In this document: positions 47,134-57,052 of the stretch, piece after piece | How positions within the stretch are numbered: the first letter of the stretch is position 1 | Layout of the letters: the number at the start of each line of letters is the position of its first letter | NCBI GenBank assembly: GCA_949291515.1 | Contig: CASEVY010000007.1 | Location: forward strand, 62,001-126,000 | Source of the DNA: an uncultured bacterium | Lineage (GTDB): Bacteria > Elusimicrobiota > Elusimicrobia > Elusimicrobiales > Elusimicrobiaceae | Direction: 5' to 3' | DNA: 64,000 nt | The notes under the pieces: model-generated | The model's input: the letters and a program-made list of their open reading frames with translations, nothing else | Databases searched by the model: none | Told to the model about the DNA's origin: nothing | Translations under genes and position numbers: made by a program

Positions 47134-49038
47134 TTACGATCGTCCGAACTTGCGCGTAATTTCCTTCATTTCCAAGGTAATTAAAGTCGGCCTGCCGTGC
47201 GGACAATGCAGGGCGTCTTTGCACTTTTTCATATTTTCCACAAGGGCAAGGGCCTGCACTTTTTCCAGCTTTTCGCCCGCTTTGATGGCCTTTTTGCAGG
47301 CCATAGTGGAAATCAAGCGGTATTTTAAAGAGTCGTCCGATTTGGAGGGCTCGCCTATAACGTCGGAAAGGGAAAGTATAAAATCTTTTATGTTTTCTTC
47401 TTTAAACTTGAGCAAATTAGGGACGGAATTTATCGTCAAAGTACCGCTTGAAAAACGCGAAATTTCAAAGCCGGCCTTTTCCAATATTTTACTCCAAGCC
47501 AATACGGCCTCCAGTTTGCTCGCGGGCAGCTGCAGGCTTACCGGGAACATTAAAGGCTGGATTTGTACGGAAGAGTTTTCTATTTGTTGCATATATTCTT
47601 CGAAGTAAATTCTTTCCTGCGCGGCGTGTTGGTCTATCATTACCAATCCTTGCGGGTTTTCAAATAACAGATAACTCTGCTGGAGCTGGCCGATATATGT
47701 ATAGGGGCCTTTAAACCAAAGGGGCTGATTCTGCGGCGTTTCATCTATAAGAGCGGGTTCGGGTTGAACTGTTTGGCTTATTTGATTTTGAGGCTCTTCT
47801 TTTGTTTCGTCTTCACTGTTAAAGCTGTAAACGGGCGGGGCTTCAAAATCGCGAGTTTGCACCGATTGCAGAGTTTTTTGTGCGGCGGTATTTAACAGCT
47901 GCCCCAAATTTTGAGCCTGCTCTTTGAAGTCGGGTTTCTTTTCGAAGGAAGGCACGGGCGGGCAAAGGAAATTAAGCGGCTGTAGCGACGGCTGGGCCGT
48001 TTTGTTCAACTCCATATTTTGGCTTTGCGCGTTTTGTAAAAGGACATTGGCGATTTTGGAGTATATGAAATTAAAAATTTCGCCTTCTTTTACGAATTTT
48101 ATGTCTTTTTTTTGCGGGTGGATATTAACGTCGAACTCGCTTGGCGGCAGCGTCATAAAAATTACGGCGGAGGGATGTTTGTCTTTTTCTCTGTAAGGCT
48201 GATAGGCTTTATATAGAGCCTGCTGCATCAGCTTGCAGGAAACAGGGCGTTTGTTTATAAAGAAGAACTGCCTGTCGCGCGCGGGATAGAGTTTATCCGC
48301 CGGAGAAACAAAAGCCTTAAAACCGTAAGTTTCGTCTTGTATATAAATCATTGTTTTGGCAATATCCTCGCCCAATATTTTGCCCAAACGGTTTCTTAGG
48401 CCTTGTTCGTCGTCTTTCTGAGCGGTCAAAGAATATATCTTAGAGCCGTCAGTTTTTACGTTGAAGACAATCTGCGGATTGGCCATTGCCGCCTCTTCCG
48501 CGCAGGAAAGCAGATGCCCTCTTTCGACATTATCCGATTTTAAAAATTTAAGTCTTGCCGGAGTATTGAAAAACAAATCCCGCACCTCAACGGTAGTGCC
48601 CTTTATGGCAGGCGCAGGCGCTTGGTTTGTTATTTTGCCGCCCTCGGCCTGTATCATTGCGCCTTTTTGGTCCTGTACGCAGGAGGATATGCTCAGGCGG
48701 CTTATGGCCGCGATAGAGTAAAGAGCTTCGCCCCTAAAGCCGAAAGTGTTTAAACTGTCCAGATCCTCAAAGTTCTCTATTTTGCTGGTAGAGTGGCGCA
48801 AAAGCGCAAGCGGGAGATCCTCCTGCGAAATTCCTTGGCCGTTGTCGTTGACGCGAATCAGCTTTTTGCCAGCTTTCTCTATTTCAATATTGATTAGAGT
48901 CGCGCCGGAATCAAGACTGTTTTCCAGCAGTTCTTTTAACACTCCGCTTGGCCGTTCGATAACTTCGCCCGCGGCTATTTTGCCTGCGGTTTTAGGGTCT
49001 AAAATTTTGATGTTTTTCACTCTAACCTCTTTTTCCAT
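47134..49038 (-). CDS. mutL: DNA mismatch repair protein MutL (endonuclease type)
   Basis: Couples mismatch recognition to strand incision. 634 residues: GHKL ATPase motifs KIAAGEVIERP, NDNGQGI and GFRGEALYSIAA; a Pro/Gln-rich linker about residues 340-460; and a C-terminal domain with the metal-binding endonuclease motif DQHAAQERIYFE (DQHAx2Ex4E), ACKKAIKAGE and CPHGRPT. The motif shows intrinsic nicking, so MutH is not needed. Its start overlaps the mutS end by 22 bases. Confidence 0.97.
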   Translation of the reverse strand: MEKEVRVKNIKILDPKTAGKIAAGEVIERPSGVLKELLENSLDSGATLINIEIEKAGKKLIRVNDNGQGISQEDLPLALLRHSTSKIENFEDLDSLNTFGFRGEALYSIAAISRLSISSCVQDQKGAMIQAEGGKITNQAPAPAIKGTTVEVRDLFFNTPARLKFLKSDNVERGHLLSCAEEAAMANPQIVFNVKTDGSKIYSLTAQKDDEQGLRNRLGKILGEDIAKTMIYIQDETYGFKAFVSPADKLYPARDRQFFFINKRPVSCKLMQQALYKAYQPYREKDKHPSAVIFMTLPPSEFDVNIHPQKKDIKFVKEGEIFNFIYSKIANVLLQNAQSQNMELNKTAQPSLQPLNFLCPPVPSFEKKPDFKEQAQNLGQLLNTAAQKTLQSVQTRDFEAPPVYSFNSEDETKEEPQNQISQTVQPEPALIDETPQNQPLWFKGPYTYIGQLQQSYLLFENPQGLVMIDQHAAQERIYFEEYMQQIENSSVQIQPLMFPVSLQLPASKLEAVLAWSKILEKAGFEISRFSSGTLTINSVPNLLKFKEENIKDFILSLSDVIGEPSKSDDSLKYRLISTMACKKAIKAGEKLEKVQALALVENMKKCKDALHCPHGRPTLITLEMKEITRKFGRS

Positions 49039-51563
49039 TCCGATATAATCTGCAGGGCCTGCAGCGGCGTTATTTTATTTAAGTCTACCATTTTTATTTC
49101 CTGTACTATCGGGCTGGAGAACAAATCCGGCGCGCTGTCTTCCTGCATGGTATTGCTCATAGCCTGTTTTTCGCCCAGGTCCGCCAAGATTTTCTTGGCT
49201 CTTAATATGCAGCTGTGCGGCAGGCCGGCTATCTCGGCTACGTGTACGCCGTAGGACTTATCGGCTCCGCCGGGCTGGATCTCAAAGAGGAAGTTTAGTT
49301 TTATTTCGCCGCCGGGCGTTTTATATTCGCTTGCCGTCACGTGAAAATTCTTTATGCGGGCATATTTGTCTTCCAGTTCGGTCAGTTCGAAGTAATGCGT
49401 AGCAAAAAGGACCTTCGGTCCGCAGCCGTGCGGCTTATACAAAAATTCCGTTATGGCCCAAGCTATAGAAATGCCGTCGTAGGTGGAAGTGCCCCTGCCG
49501 ACTTCGTCAAACAGTATCAAAGTGGCGGGCGTGGCGCATGCAAGGATATTGGCCGTTTCGCGCATTTCAACCATAAATGTAGATTCGCCCCTGCTCAAAG
49601 CGTCCTGCGCTCCGATACGCGTAAGGATTTTGTCGGTCAAAGGTATTTCCGCATGGTCGGCCGGCACAAAACTGCCCATCTGCGCCATAATCGTTATGAG
49701 GGCAGTCTGCTTTAAAAACACGCTTTTGCCACCCATATTCGGGCCCGTTAAAAGTATTATTTGCGGGCCTTGTCCGCCCAAGAACAAGTCGTTGGGCACG
49801 AAACTGCCGCTGGGAATATTCTGTTCCACTATCGGGTGGCGGCCCTTTTCTATCGTCAACGCAGAATTGGACGGCGCTATTTGCGGTTTTTTGTAATTGC
49901 CGTTAAGCGCGGCGCAGGCCAAAGAGAATAGGCAGTCGCTCTTGGCGATAATTTTGGCCGTCTTTTTTAATACGGACAAGTTTTGGTATAGGTAGGATTT
50001 TATCTCCTCGAAAAGAGAGAGTTCTATACGTAGGCTCTTTTCCTCCGCGGAAAGGATTTTCTTTTCCAGTTCCTTTAGCTCTTCCGTTACGAATCTTTCC
50101 GCACCCGTCAGGGTTTGTTTGCGGATATAGTCATATGGCACTTTGGATATATGCGTTTTGGTTACTTCGATATAGTATCCGAATACGGAGTTGAAGCCCA
50201 CCTTCAAAGATGATATCCCCGTACGTTCCTTTTCCCTTTGGCAGATGGCCATAAGGGCTTGGTCGGCGTGTTGTTTAAGGTCTATAATTTCGTCCAGTTC
50301 GGCATTGTAGCCGGGCTTTATGATGCCGCCGTCGGAAAGTTTCGCCGGCGGGTTTTCGTTCAGAGCTCTGGAAAGCAAATCAGAAATTTCCTTTATTTTG
50401 TTAAAGTGCTTGGCAAAAACGTCGCGCAATTCCGGCAGCAGGGAGCCGTAGTTGAGCAGCCAGTCTTTAAATTTGTCGCATAAATTTAAAGATTGCCTCA
50501 GCCCCGCCAAATCCCTCGGCGTAGCCGAAGATGTCGCGACGCGGCTCATAATCCTTTCTATGTCGCAGACGTCTTTTAATATTAAGGCCAGTTCGTCGCG
50601 GGCCGCTTCGTTTTCAAGAAGGGCCTGCACCGCTGTTTGCCTGGCCGAAATCTCTTTCGTGTCAAGCAGAGGCCTCAGTATCCATTCTTTTAAGGTCCTG
50701 GAACCCATTGGCGTTTTGGTATAATCCAATATCCCCCAAAGAGTATTTCTTCGTCCGCCCAACGGGCTTGAAGTAAGCTCTAAAGTCGCAACCGCGGCGC
50801 TGTCGAGCTGCAGATAGTCCGATATTTCTTTGTAGAAAGGCGCGAAGTATTCCTTAAAATTGTCGTTTGTTCCGGCCATATATTTAAGACAGCTAAGGCC
50901 GGCTTTTAAGGCTAAAGGATAGTTGGTCAGACTGCCGGGCCAATTTTCCGGCAGTTTGTCGGTTTCATAAGATGGTTCGCAGGGCGAAAGCGTAATATCC
51001 TGCGGAAGAATAATTTTTGTTTTCAGTTTGTTTAAACTTTCTTTCCCGCCGATAATTTCGGAAGGATTAATAGTCGCCATCAGCGCGGAAAGCGAGGTCA
51101 TATCTTCGTCGTTGTCTTTTTGGGTTATCCAAAAATCACCGGTGGAGGCCTCTAGGCATGCTATGCCCCAGCCGTTTTTGTCGGTTTCTACCGCCAAGAG
51201 ATAATTGGAATTGCCCGCTTCCAACATAGAATCTTCCAATACCGTACCCGGAGTTATTATTTTTACTATTTTCCTTTCGAACAGCTTGGTCTTCGGGTTT
51301 GTAATATTTGAGGTTTGTTCGCATATCGCTATTTTTTTGCCCGCTTTAAGCAGTTTGGCGATATAAGAATTAGCCGAATGGTACGGTACTCCGCACATGG
51401 GTTGATCGCCGCGCGCGGTCAGCGCGAGGCCGAGCAGGCGCGAACCTTCTTTGGCGTCGTCGCCGAACATCTCGTAGAAGTCGCCCAGTCTAAAGAACAG
51501 CAAAGCGTCAGGATTTTGATTTTTTATTTCGTAATACTGGCGCATGAGGGGGGTTAGTGTCAT
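49017..51563 (-). CDS. mutS: DNA mismatch repair protein MutS
   Basis: Binds mismatches and small loops. 848 residues: the N-terminal mismatch-binding FFRLGDFYEMF motif (Phe-x-Glu), connector, lever and clamp domains, then the ABC ATPase with GPNMGGKSVFLKQ, signature STFMVEMRETANIL and LILFDEVGRGTST. It starts six bases after dusB and overlaps mutL. Confidence 0.98.
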   Translation of the reverse strand: MTLTPLMRQYYEIKNQNPDALLFFRLGDFYEMFGDDAKEGSRLLGLALTARGDQPMCGVPYHSANSYIAKLLKAGKKIAICEQTSNITNPKTKLFERKIVKIITPGTVLEDSMLEAGNSNYLLAVETDKNGWGIACLEASTGDFWITQKDNDEDMTSLSALMATINPSEIIGGKESLNKLKTKIILPQDITLSPCEPSYETDKLPENWPGSLTNYPLALKAGLSCLKYMAGTNDNFKEYFAPFYKEISDYLQLDSAAVATLELTSSPLGGRRNTLWGILDYTKTPMGSRTLKEWILRPLLDTKEISARQTAVQALLENEAARDELALILKDVCDIERIMSRVATSSATPRDLAGLRQSLNLCDKFKDWLLNYGSLLPELRDVFAKHFNKIKEISDLLSRALNENPPAKLSDGGIIKPGYNAELDEIIDLKQHADQALMAICQREKERTGISSLKVGFNSVFGYYIEVTKTHISKVPYDYIRKQTLTGAERFVTEELKELEKKILSAEEKSLRIELSLFEEIKSYLYQNLSVLKKTAKIIAKSDCLFSLACAALNGNYKKPQIAPSNSALTIEKGRHPIVEQNIPSGSFVPNDLFLGGQGPQIILLTGPNMGGKSVFLKQTALITIMAQMGSFVPADHAEIPLTDKILTRIGAQDALSRGESTFMVEMRETANILACATPATLILFDEVGRGTSTYDGISIAWAITEFLYKPHGCGPKVLFATHYFELTELEDKYARIKNFHVTASEYKTPGGEIKLNFLFEIQPGGADKSYGVHVAEIAGLPHSCILRAKKILADLGEKQAMSNTMQEDSAPDLFSSPIVQEIKMVDLNKITPLQALQIISEWKKRLE

Positions 51564-51569
51564 ACTGAA

Positions 51570-52547
51570 TTATTGCTTCTCCTTTATAACGAGAGAAAGT
51601 ATTTCCTTCGCGTCCGACAGCTTCTCGCATCGGACGAATTTTTCTCTAACCGCCGCGGCATTGTTAAATCCGTGCAGCCAATAACCAACCGTTTTTTTGC
51701 TGCGGCTTATTCCTACTTTCTCTCCGTAAAATTTTACGTTTTCTTCAACAAGCGCAAGAAATATTTCCGCCTTGCGGACATTGTCTACGGGAGTATAGTC
51801 CGCCCCGTTGAGAGCTTGCGCTATTTCCTTAAATATAAAAGGGTTTCCTATTGCGCCGCGGCCTATCATTACGGCTTGCGCGCCCGCTTCAAACATTTCT
51901 TTCGCGTCGCGCGCGTTTAATACGCCGCCGTTGGCTATTACCGGTATTTTGGCGACGCGGCAGGCGCTTTCCAAAAATTTTATGTTAGGCGCGCCGTTAT
52001 GTACGTCGAGCGCCGCGCGAGCATGCAAAGTTATGGCCGCGGCGCCGTTATCCTGCGCTATTTTGGTAAGCAGCGGAGCCAAATTATCTTGCCTGTTGAG
52101 CGAAACCCTGGTCTTTAAAGTTACGGGTATTTTTACGCTTCTTACGGCGGCTTGCAGAATCTCCGCTATTTTTTCGGGCGTTTTCATTAAGACGCAGCCC
52201 GCACCCGCCTTGTTGACTTTCTTTACCGGGCAGCCCGCGTTGATGTCTATTATGTCCGCGCCCTGGTCCTGAGCCTGTTTGCAGGCCAAAGCTATGCTTT
52301 GCGCATCGCCGCCGAATACCTGCATCGATATAGGGTGTTCCTCTTGCGCAACCTTTAGCATTCTTACGCTTTTGGCATTATTGTATTTTAAGGCAGAGGC
52401 GGATACCATCTCCGCGCATACAAGCCCCGCCCCGCCTTTAAGGCATAGTATTCTGAACGGAGTATCCGTTATCCCAGCCATTGGCGCCAATACTAAATTT
52501 GAGGGACAGGTAAAGTCCCCTATCTTTAACTCTTTTATCAAAACCAT
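51570..52547 (-). CDS. dusB: tRNA-dihydrouridine synthase (Dus family)
   Basis: FMN enzyme reducing uridines in tRNA D-loops. 325 residues with LVLAPMAGITDTPFRIL, the catalytic cysteine in INAGCPVKKV, ITLHARAAL and VIANGGVLNARDA, then GRGAIGNPFIF. DusB type by overall pattern. Its ATG directly follows the stop of the upstream gene (TAAATG) with GGAAGGA just before. Confidence 0.93.
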   Translation of the reverse strand: MVLIKELKIGDFTCPSNLVLAPMAGITDTPFRILCLKGGAGLVCAEMVSASALKYNNAKSVRMLKVAQEEHPISMQVFGGDAQSIALACKQAQDQGADIIDINAGCPVKKVNKAGAGCVLMKTPEKIAEILQAAVRSVKIPVTLKTRVSLNRQDNLAPLLTKIAQDNGAAAITLHARAALDVHNGAPNIKFLESACRVAKIPVIANGGVLNARDAKEMFEAGAQAVMIGRGAIGNPFIFKEIAQALNGADYTPVDNVRKAEIFLALVEENVKFYGEKVGISRSKKTVGYWLHGFNNAAAVREKFVRCEKLSDAKEILSLVIKEKQ

Positions 52548-54041
52548 TTATCCTTCCTTCCAGACGTCTTGCGTGACGGAAGTTACTTCCTTGTCCCTGT
52601 TTAGGCACCAACGCAGGATATCGCGTACCGTTCTGTCGGTATTTTTAAATTCGAAAACGTTTAAAAATTCGTTATGGCCCATTCCGCCCGCGACGATATG
52701 GTCCGACAGCGATATCGAATAAAGCCTTGCCGCCTGTACGGGCGCGCCGTTTACGTATAATTTCTTTATTTTTTTGCCCAAAGGCGCATCGGCGTCGTAA
52801 AGCACTCTTAGTCCGGAGGTTTGCGGCCAGTTGTTTTTTGTCGCGATGCTGTATTCTAGGGCGTTTTTAAGTTCGTCGCCGCGCATTTTGACGAACATTA
52901 CTCTATCGTTAAACGGAATGGCGTTGCTCAATTGTACTTCGCTTAACGGCCCTTTTTCGAAACCGTTTAAAAAGGCGTCGGAATTTATTATGCCCAGCTC
53001 ATTTTTCCCCCAGCGTTTTATACATTGTGCGGTATAGGCTCCGAGAGGTGAGGGCTTGTCGCTGTAAGTGGGCAAATCGTCGCCGAGAGAGGCTATTTTA
53101 CGGCTTGTCGTTCTCAGTGCGACTTTGCGCATATTCTCTATTTCGTGATCCAACCCCTCGTCTTGCCCCAAAGTGTCTTTGTCCAAAATTACGGGTTCGA
53201 ACTGGTAAGCGGACAACTGCTTGTTCTTGTTGAATTTCAGCGTTATTTTGGCCGTTTCAAACAGCATCGGCGGGCAGCGCGTTACCAAAGTTTTGGAAAT
53301 TTCTTCCGTTTCGGAGCCGGATACGTCGCTGTTGCCGCCCAAAATTACCGTAAGTTCGGGCAGTTCTTCCGCGAGAGTTTTTTCGTCCGTCTTTTTGCTG
53401 TTTAAGTCCAAGTCGAAGCCGACGCTGCTTAAAAGTATTATTATGTCGGGATTATGTTTCTCTATTTGCGGAAGAAGCTCGCGTATCGCCGAGATCTCGT
53501 CTTTTACCAAAAGAGAGGAGTTCCTTAAAGTATCCGGGAAATCCTGTTTCGACATTACTCCCAAAACCGCCGCCTTTATGCCGTTCTCTTCCGCGATTAC
53601 GTATTTTTTGATGTATTTTGGCTGTGTTCCATCTTTATTCTCCAGGTTGGATACGACTATGGGGAAATTGGCTTTTTTCAAGCCCGATTCAACCACGTCC
53701 CAGCCCAAAGCCAAATCGGCCGAACTCAAAGTTGCGGCGGTATAGCCCAGTTTGTTCATTAAGGTTACGGCGCCGTCTAGTTTAAACTGTTTTCCCACTT
53801 GCGTCTTGGAAAAAGTATTGCCGCTGTCAAAGAGCATATAATGTTCTTCTTGTTTTGCCAACAAGTTTTTCAGCACCGCTATTCCGCCAGTAGGACGGTT
53901 TTCGTTCTCGGCGGAATTGCGGGCCCAATAAAAACCTTGTATATCGTTCGTATGAAAAATAACAAGCTCTATCCCGGGGTCGCGGCTGCATGCGCTTATC
54001 AACAGCGCGCCCGACAATATGAAAGGCAAAAGATATTTCAT
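52548..54041 (-). CDS. Degenerate 5'-nucleotidase paralogue (lipoprotein, predicted pseudoenzyme)
   Basis: 497 residues, exported with lipobox LISAC (Cys18). Overall UshA/5'-nucleotidase layout, collinear with the neighbour at 54038-55522, but the metal and substrate motifs are lost. HTxDxHG is HTNDIQG (His to Gln35), DSGD is DSGN (Asp to Asn75), GNHE is SSAD (106-109), GGHxH is GGNSD, and the nucleotide-binding NxGGxR is NSDAFLNG. The frame is intact at full length with a normal lipobox. It overlaps its paralogue by four bases (ATGA) and dusB follows at once. A binding, scaffold or regulatory role is inference. Confidence 0.85.
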   Translation of the reverse strand: MKYLLPFILSGALLISACSRDPGIELVIFHTNDIQGFYWARNSAENENRPTGGIAVLKNLLAKQEEHYMLFDSGNTFSKTQVGKQFKLDGAVTLMNKLGYTAATLSSADLALGWDVVESGLKKANFPIVVSNLENKDGTQPKYIKKYVIAEENGIKAAVLGVMSKQDFPDTLRNSSLLVKDEISAIRELLPQIEKHNPDIIILLSSVGFDLDLNSKKTDEKTLAEELPELTVILGGNSDVSGSETEEISKTLVTRCPPMLFETAKITLKFNKNKQLSAYQFEPVILDKDTLGQDEGLDHEIENMRKVALRTTSRKIASLGDDLPTYSDKPSPLGAYTAQCIKRWGKNELGIINSDAFLNGFEKGPLSEVQLSNAIPFNDRVMFVKMRGDELKNALEYSIATKNNWPQTSGLRVLYDADAPLGKKIKKLYVNGAPVQAARLYSISLSDHIVAGGMGHNEFLNVFEFKNTDRTVRDILRWCLNRDKEVTSVTQDVWKEG

Positions 54042-55522
54042 TTTTGATTAACTTTTTTTATCCTTCCGTTCTTCACGCCTTTTATGCCGTCTGGGTTGGC
54101 TTTAACATAATCGATAAACAGTTCGGTAATAGTCTTTTGGGAATAAGGTTCTTTATCCTCTATTTTCTTGAACATATAGCCTTCCGATCCGCCTTTGGCG
54201 GTATAATCGTTGGTGCCTATGGAATAAGTTCTTTCCGGGTCCAAAGGTTCGCCGTTGACTTTTATCGAAATTATTTGCGGTTTTTTATGTTTATATTCGT
54301 ATTCGACCGCCACTCCCGAATATTGGAACAGGCTCCTGTTTTGCTTTAGGCTTTTGAGTATCAGTTTTTTTAGGAAGTCGCCTTTTACTCTTACTACATA
54401 AGGCTTGTTGGGGAACGGGAAAATCTGATATGCCGTCCTTGTGGTGATATCGCCTTTTGGCAGGGCCTCGCGAACTCCGCCGGTGTTCTGCAGCCCTATT
54501 TCGGCGCCGGTGTGTTTCTTGACCAAATCCGCAAAGAGATTGCCCAGCGGGGAATCGATGTATTCCGCATTTTTGGGGGCATTGTTTGGTATGGTTTCCA
54601 ATGCTTTGCCGATGGGTTTATCCATATATTTGGCGCGGTTGGCTTCCGCGAACTCCTGCATATAAGGATCGGGGGTATATTTATCTGCGTCCAGCTCGAC
54701 AAATTCCGAATAGGCTTTTACGAATTTACCTGTTTCGTCGTCAAATTCCAGCGTGATATGGCTTACGTGCGTCAGGGCCGTTCCGCTTTCCACGAAAAGC
54801 GTTCCGTTTTTGTATACGTTTTGGAAGACTTTATGGGCATGTCCGCCCAATACTACGTTTATGCCGTCAAGGCCTTTTATAAGATCGCGGTTGTTTTTTT
54901 CGTCGGTATGTTTGTCGTCTTCAATGGAGGAGTGCACAAGCAGGACGACGGCGTCGGGCTCCTGCAGTTTTAACTGATGCAAGGCTTTTTTTAGGGCTTT
55001 TCTGTCGCCCGATATTTTTATGCCGTCCGCTTTGGTGGAAAACTCCTTGCCTATTCCTATCACGCCTATCTTTTTCCCGTTTATAATATAAGTTTTAAAC
55101 GGCTTCACCTTGGAAAGAGCGGCATTGTCGGAAGAGTCTTTCAGGTTCGCGGCCAGAACGTCGAAAGATGCCGAATCTATGTTCTTTATAAGATTGGCTT
55201 TGCCAAAATCGTTTTCGTGATTGCCGATTGCTGCGGCGTTGTAGCCGAGCTTGTTCATAAACTGGACGGAAAGATTCCCGCCCGATTGTTTAGCCTCGTA
55301 AGTGCCGGAGGTAAAATCGCCGCTGTCAAGCAGAAGGTAAGGCGTTTGCCATTGCTGCAGGTAAGCGTCCAAAACGGCGAATCCGCCGATGTTTTTGCCG
55401 TCTGATTTCCTGGGGAAATAGAAGCCGTGCGTATCTGAAGTGTGAAAGATGTCCACGGTTGCGGCAAAAGCGAAAGAGCCGAAAACCGAGAGAAAGGCCA
55501 AGCAAAATAATTTTTTAAGCAT
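54038..55522 (-). CDS. 5'-nucleotidase / UshA-family metallophosphoesterase
   Basis: 494 residues with a signal peptide (MLKKLFCLAFLSVFGSFAFA). Periplasmic enzyme that dephosphorylates nucleotides or UDP-sugars. Motifs are intact: HTSDTHG (Asp30, His32), DSGD (Asp66, Asp69), GNHE (100-103), LLVHSS, GGHAHKV, and the C-terminal substrate domain with NTGGVREALPKGD and NDYTAKGG. GGAGG four bases before the ATG. First of a five-gene minus-strand run with its degenerate paralogue, dusB, mutS and mutL. Confidence 0.93.
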   Translation of the reverse strand: MLKKLFCLAFLSVFGSFAFAATVDIFHTSDTHGFYFPRKSDGKNIGGFAVLDAYLQQWQTPYLLLDSGDFTSGTYEAKQSGGNLSVQFMNKLGYNAAAIGNHENDFGKANLIKNIDSASFDVLAANLKDSSDNAALSKVKPFKTYIINGKKIGVIGIGKEFSTKADGIKISGDRKALKKALHQLKLQEPDAVVLLVHSSIEDDKHTDEKNNRDLIKGLDGINVVLGGHAHKVFQNVYKNGTLFVESGTALTHVSHITLEFDDETGKFVKAYSEFVELDADKYTPDPYMQEFAEANRAKYMDKPIGKALETIPNNAPKNAEYIDSPLGNLFADLVKKHTGAEIGLQNTGGVREALPKGDITTRTAYQIFPFPNKPYVVRVKGDFLKKLILKSLKQNRSLFQYSGVAVEYEYKHKKPQIISIKVNGEPLDPERTYSIGTNDYTAKGGSEGYMFKKIEDKEPYSQKTITELFIDYVKANPDGIKGVKNGRIKKVNQK

Positions 55523-55703
55523 GAAACCTCCGTTCTAATAGAAGCGGCGTCGATAACGCCGTCGAATAATAATATATAAAAGGATAACAAAATTAGATAT
55601 AATATGCAAAAGGCCAAGCGTACCAGATTGACAGTTCGGCGCGTGGTTTAATATAATATATAAGTCCCTTAAAAAGGGCGGATTTATTTCAGTTAGGAAA
55701 TAG

Positions 55704-56237
55704 ATGAAAATAACAAATAACAAAAGCAGTAAGGATCTTTTAAGAAAGAACGAACAAATCCGCGCCGCCGAAGTCCGATTGATAGACGAAGACGGAACAA
55801 TGCTGGGCATAGTCAACATACGCGAAGCCTTGGCAAAAGCGAGAGAAAAAGAGCTTGACTTGGTGGAGATATCTCCCACAGCGCAGCCTCCTGTTTGTAA
55901 GATATTGGAATACTCCAAATATATCTATGAGCAGGGCAAGAAGAATAAAGACGCTAAGAAGAAGCAAAAGGCGGTATCTTTAAAAGAGATACGGTTGAAG
56001 TCCAGAATAGCGTCCCACGACTTGGAAGTGAAAGTTAGGCAAATAGAAGGATTTCTTAAAAAGAAAGACATGGTCCGCGTGTCCGTCGTGTTCTACGGGC
56101 GCGAGAATCAGCATAAAGATATCGGCTTTGCGATGCTTAACGATATGAAAGCTAAGCTCGAGCAGGTAGGCGATATCGATGGCACTATACAGACGCAAGG
56201 CAACAGGGTAACCGTTACCTTCGTCCCAAAAGCATAA
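55704..56237 (+). CDS. infC: Translation initiation factor IF-3
   Basis: 177 residues: N-domain (NEQIRAAEVRLIDEDGTMLG, then SPTAQPPVCKILEYSKY) and C-domain (KEIRLKSRIASHDLEVKVRQ, then VVFYGRENQH). The start is ATG, not the AUU or other rare codon used for IF3 autoregulation in many bacteria. A -10 TATAAT is at about 55650-55655 and the leader has a CCCTTAAAAAGGG hairpin. Leads infC-rpmI-rplT. Confidence 0.97.
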   Translation: MKITNNKSSKDLLRKNEQIRAAEVRLIDEDGTMLGIVNIREALAKAREKELDLVEISPTAQPPVCKILEYSKYIYEQGKKNKDAKKKQKAVSLKEIRLKSRIASHDLEVKVRQIEGFLKKKDMVRVSVVFYGRENQHKDIGFAMLNDMKAKLEQVGDIDGTIQTQGNRVTVTFVPKA

Positions 56238-56260
56238 GAAAAGAGGTAAGGAAAGTTAAT

Positions 56261-56464
56261 ATGCCAAAACTAAAGAATCATACCGGAGCGAAGAAGAGAT
56301 TTAGAGTTACGGCTTCCGGTAATTATAAAAACAGAAAGGCCGGCAGGCGGCACTTACTCGCCCCTGAAAAGGCAAGCATTAAGAGAGAAAGAAGAGAAGC
56401 CTCTATAATAGCGGCGAACTCGGCGGAAGGTAAATTCCTTAAGAAATACCTTCCCATGAAATAA
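56261..56464 (+). CDS. rpmI: Ribosomal protein bL35
   Basis: 67 residues, very basic: KLKNHTGAKKRFRVTASG at the start and KKYLPMK at the end, the standard bL35 protein. AAGGAAAG precedes the ATG. Middle gene of infC-rpmI-rplT. Confidence 0.98.
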   Translation: MPKLKNHTGAKKRFRVTASGNYKNRKAGRRHLLAPEKASIKRERREASIIAANSAEGKFLKKYLPMK

Positions 56465-56479
56465 GGTTGGAGTGGCAAA

Positions 56480-56836
56480 ATGAGAATAAAATTTAGCGTC
56501 GCGAGACACGCGAGAAAGAAAAAAGTTCTTAACAGAGCAAGCGGATACTACGGTGATAAATCCCGCCGCTTGAGAATGGCCACCCAGCAGGTGGACAAGT
56601 CCCTTGTACACGCGTACACGGACAGAAAAGACAAGAAAGGCAATTACCGCTCGCTTTGGATTACCAGAATCAACGCGGCGGTGCGCGAAGAAGGTATGAA
56701 TTATTCCACCTTCATCAGCGGCCTGAGCAAAGCCAATATTACGCTTAACAGGAAAATGCTTTCGGAAATGGCGATTAAAGATCCGACTTCGTTTAAACAG
56801 TTGGTCGATATAGCCAAGACCGCCGTAGCGAAATAA
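56480..56836 (+). CDS. rplT: Ribosomal protein bL20
   Basis: 118 residues: RHARKKKVLNRASGYYGDKS, YRSLWITRINAAVREEGMNY, and SEMAIKDPTSFKQLVD, a complete bL20. In other bacteria L20 represses its own operon through the infC-rpmI leader; no such structure is proven here. Ends 18 bases before a terminator. Confidence 0.98.
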   Translation: MRIKFSVARHARKKKVLNRASGYYGDKSRRLRMATQQVDKSLVHAYTDRKDKKGNYRSLWITRINAAVREEGMNYSTFISGLSKANITLNRKMLSEMAIKDPTSFKQLVDIAKTAVAK

Positions 56837-56854
56837 AAGGCTTGATAAAATCTT

Positions 56855-56887
56855 AACGCCCCCGTTTGTAAAAGCGGGGGCGTTTTT
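56855..56887. terminator. Terminator after rplT
   Basis: AACGCCCCCGTTT, a short loop and AAAGCGGGGGCGTTTTT. A minus-strand T run also exists, so it may serve tatD, though 165 bases away. The stretch 56888-57052 shows nothing recognisable. Confidence 0.9.
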
Positions 56888-57052
56888 GCATAGAAATTCC
56901 GTACCGCACTGTTTTTGCGCCTGCCGTAAAGGCCTGAGTTTTTGGCAAACATCTATAATCAAAGGCTAAAAATCGATTGGCCAAAAGCCTTTGCTCGCCA
57001 AAACATTTCTCGCAAACGGTTTTAAATTTATTGATAAATCGATATGTCGGGA

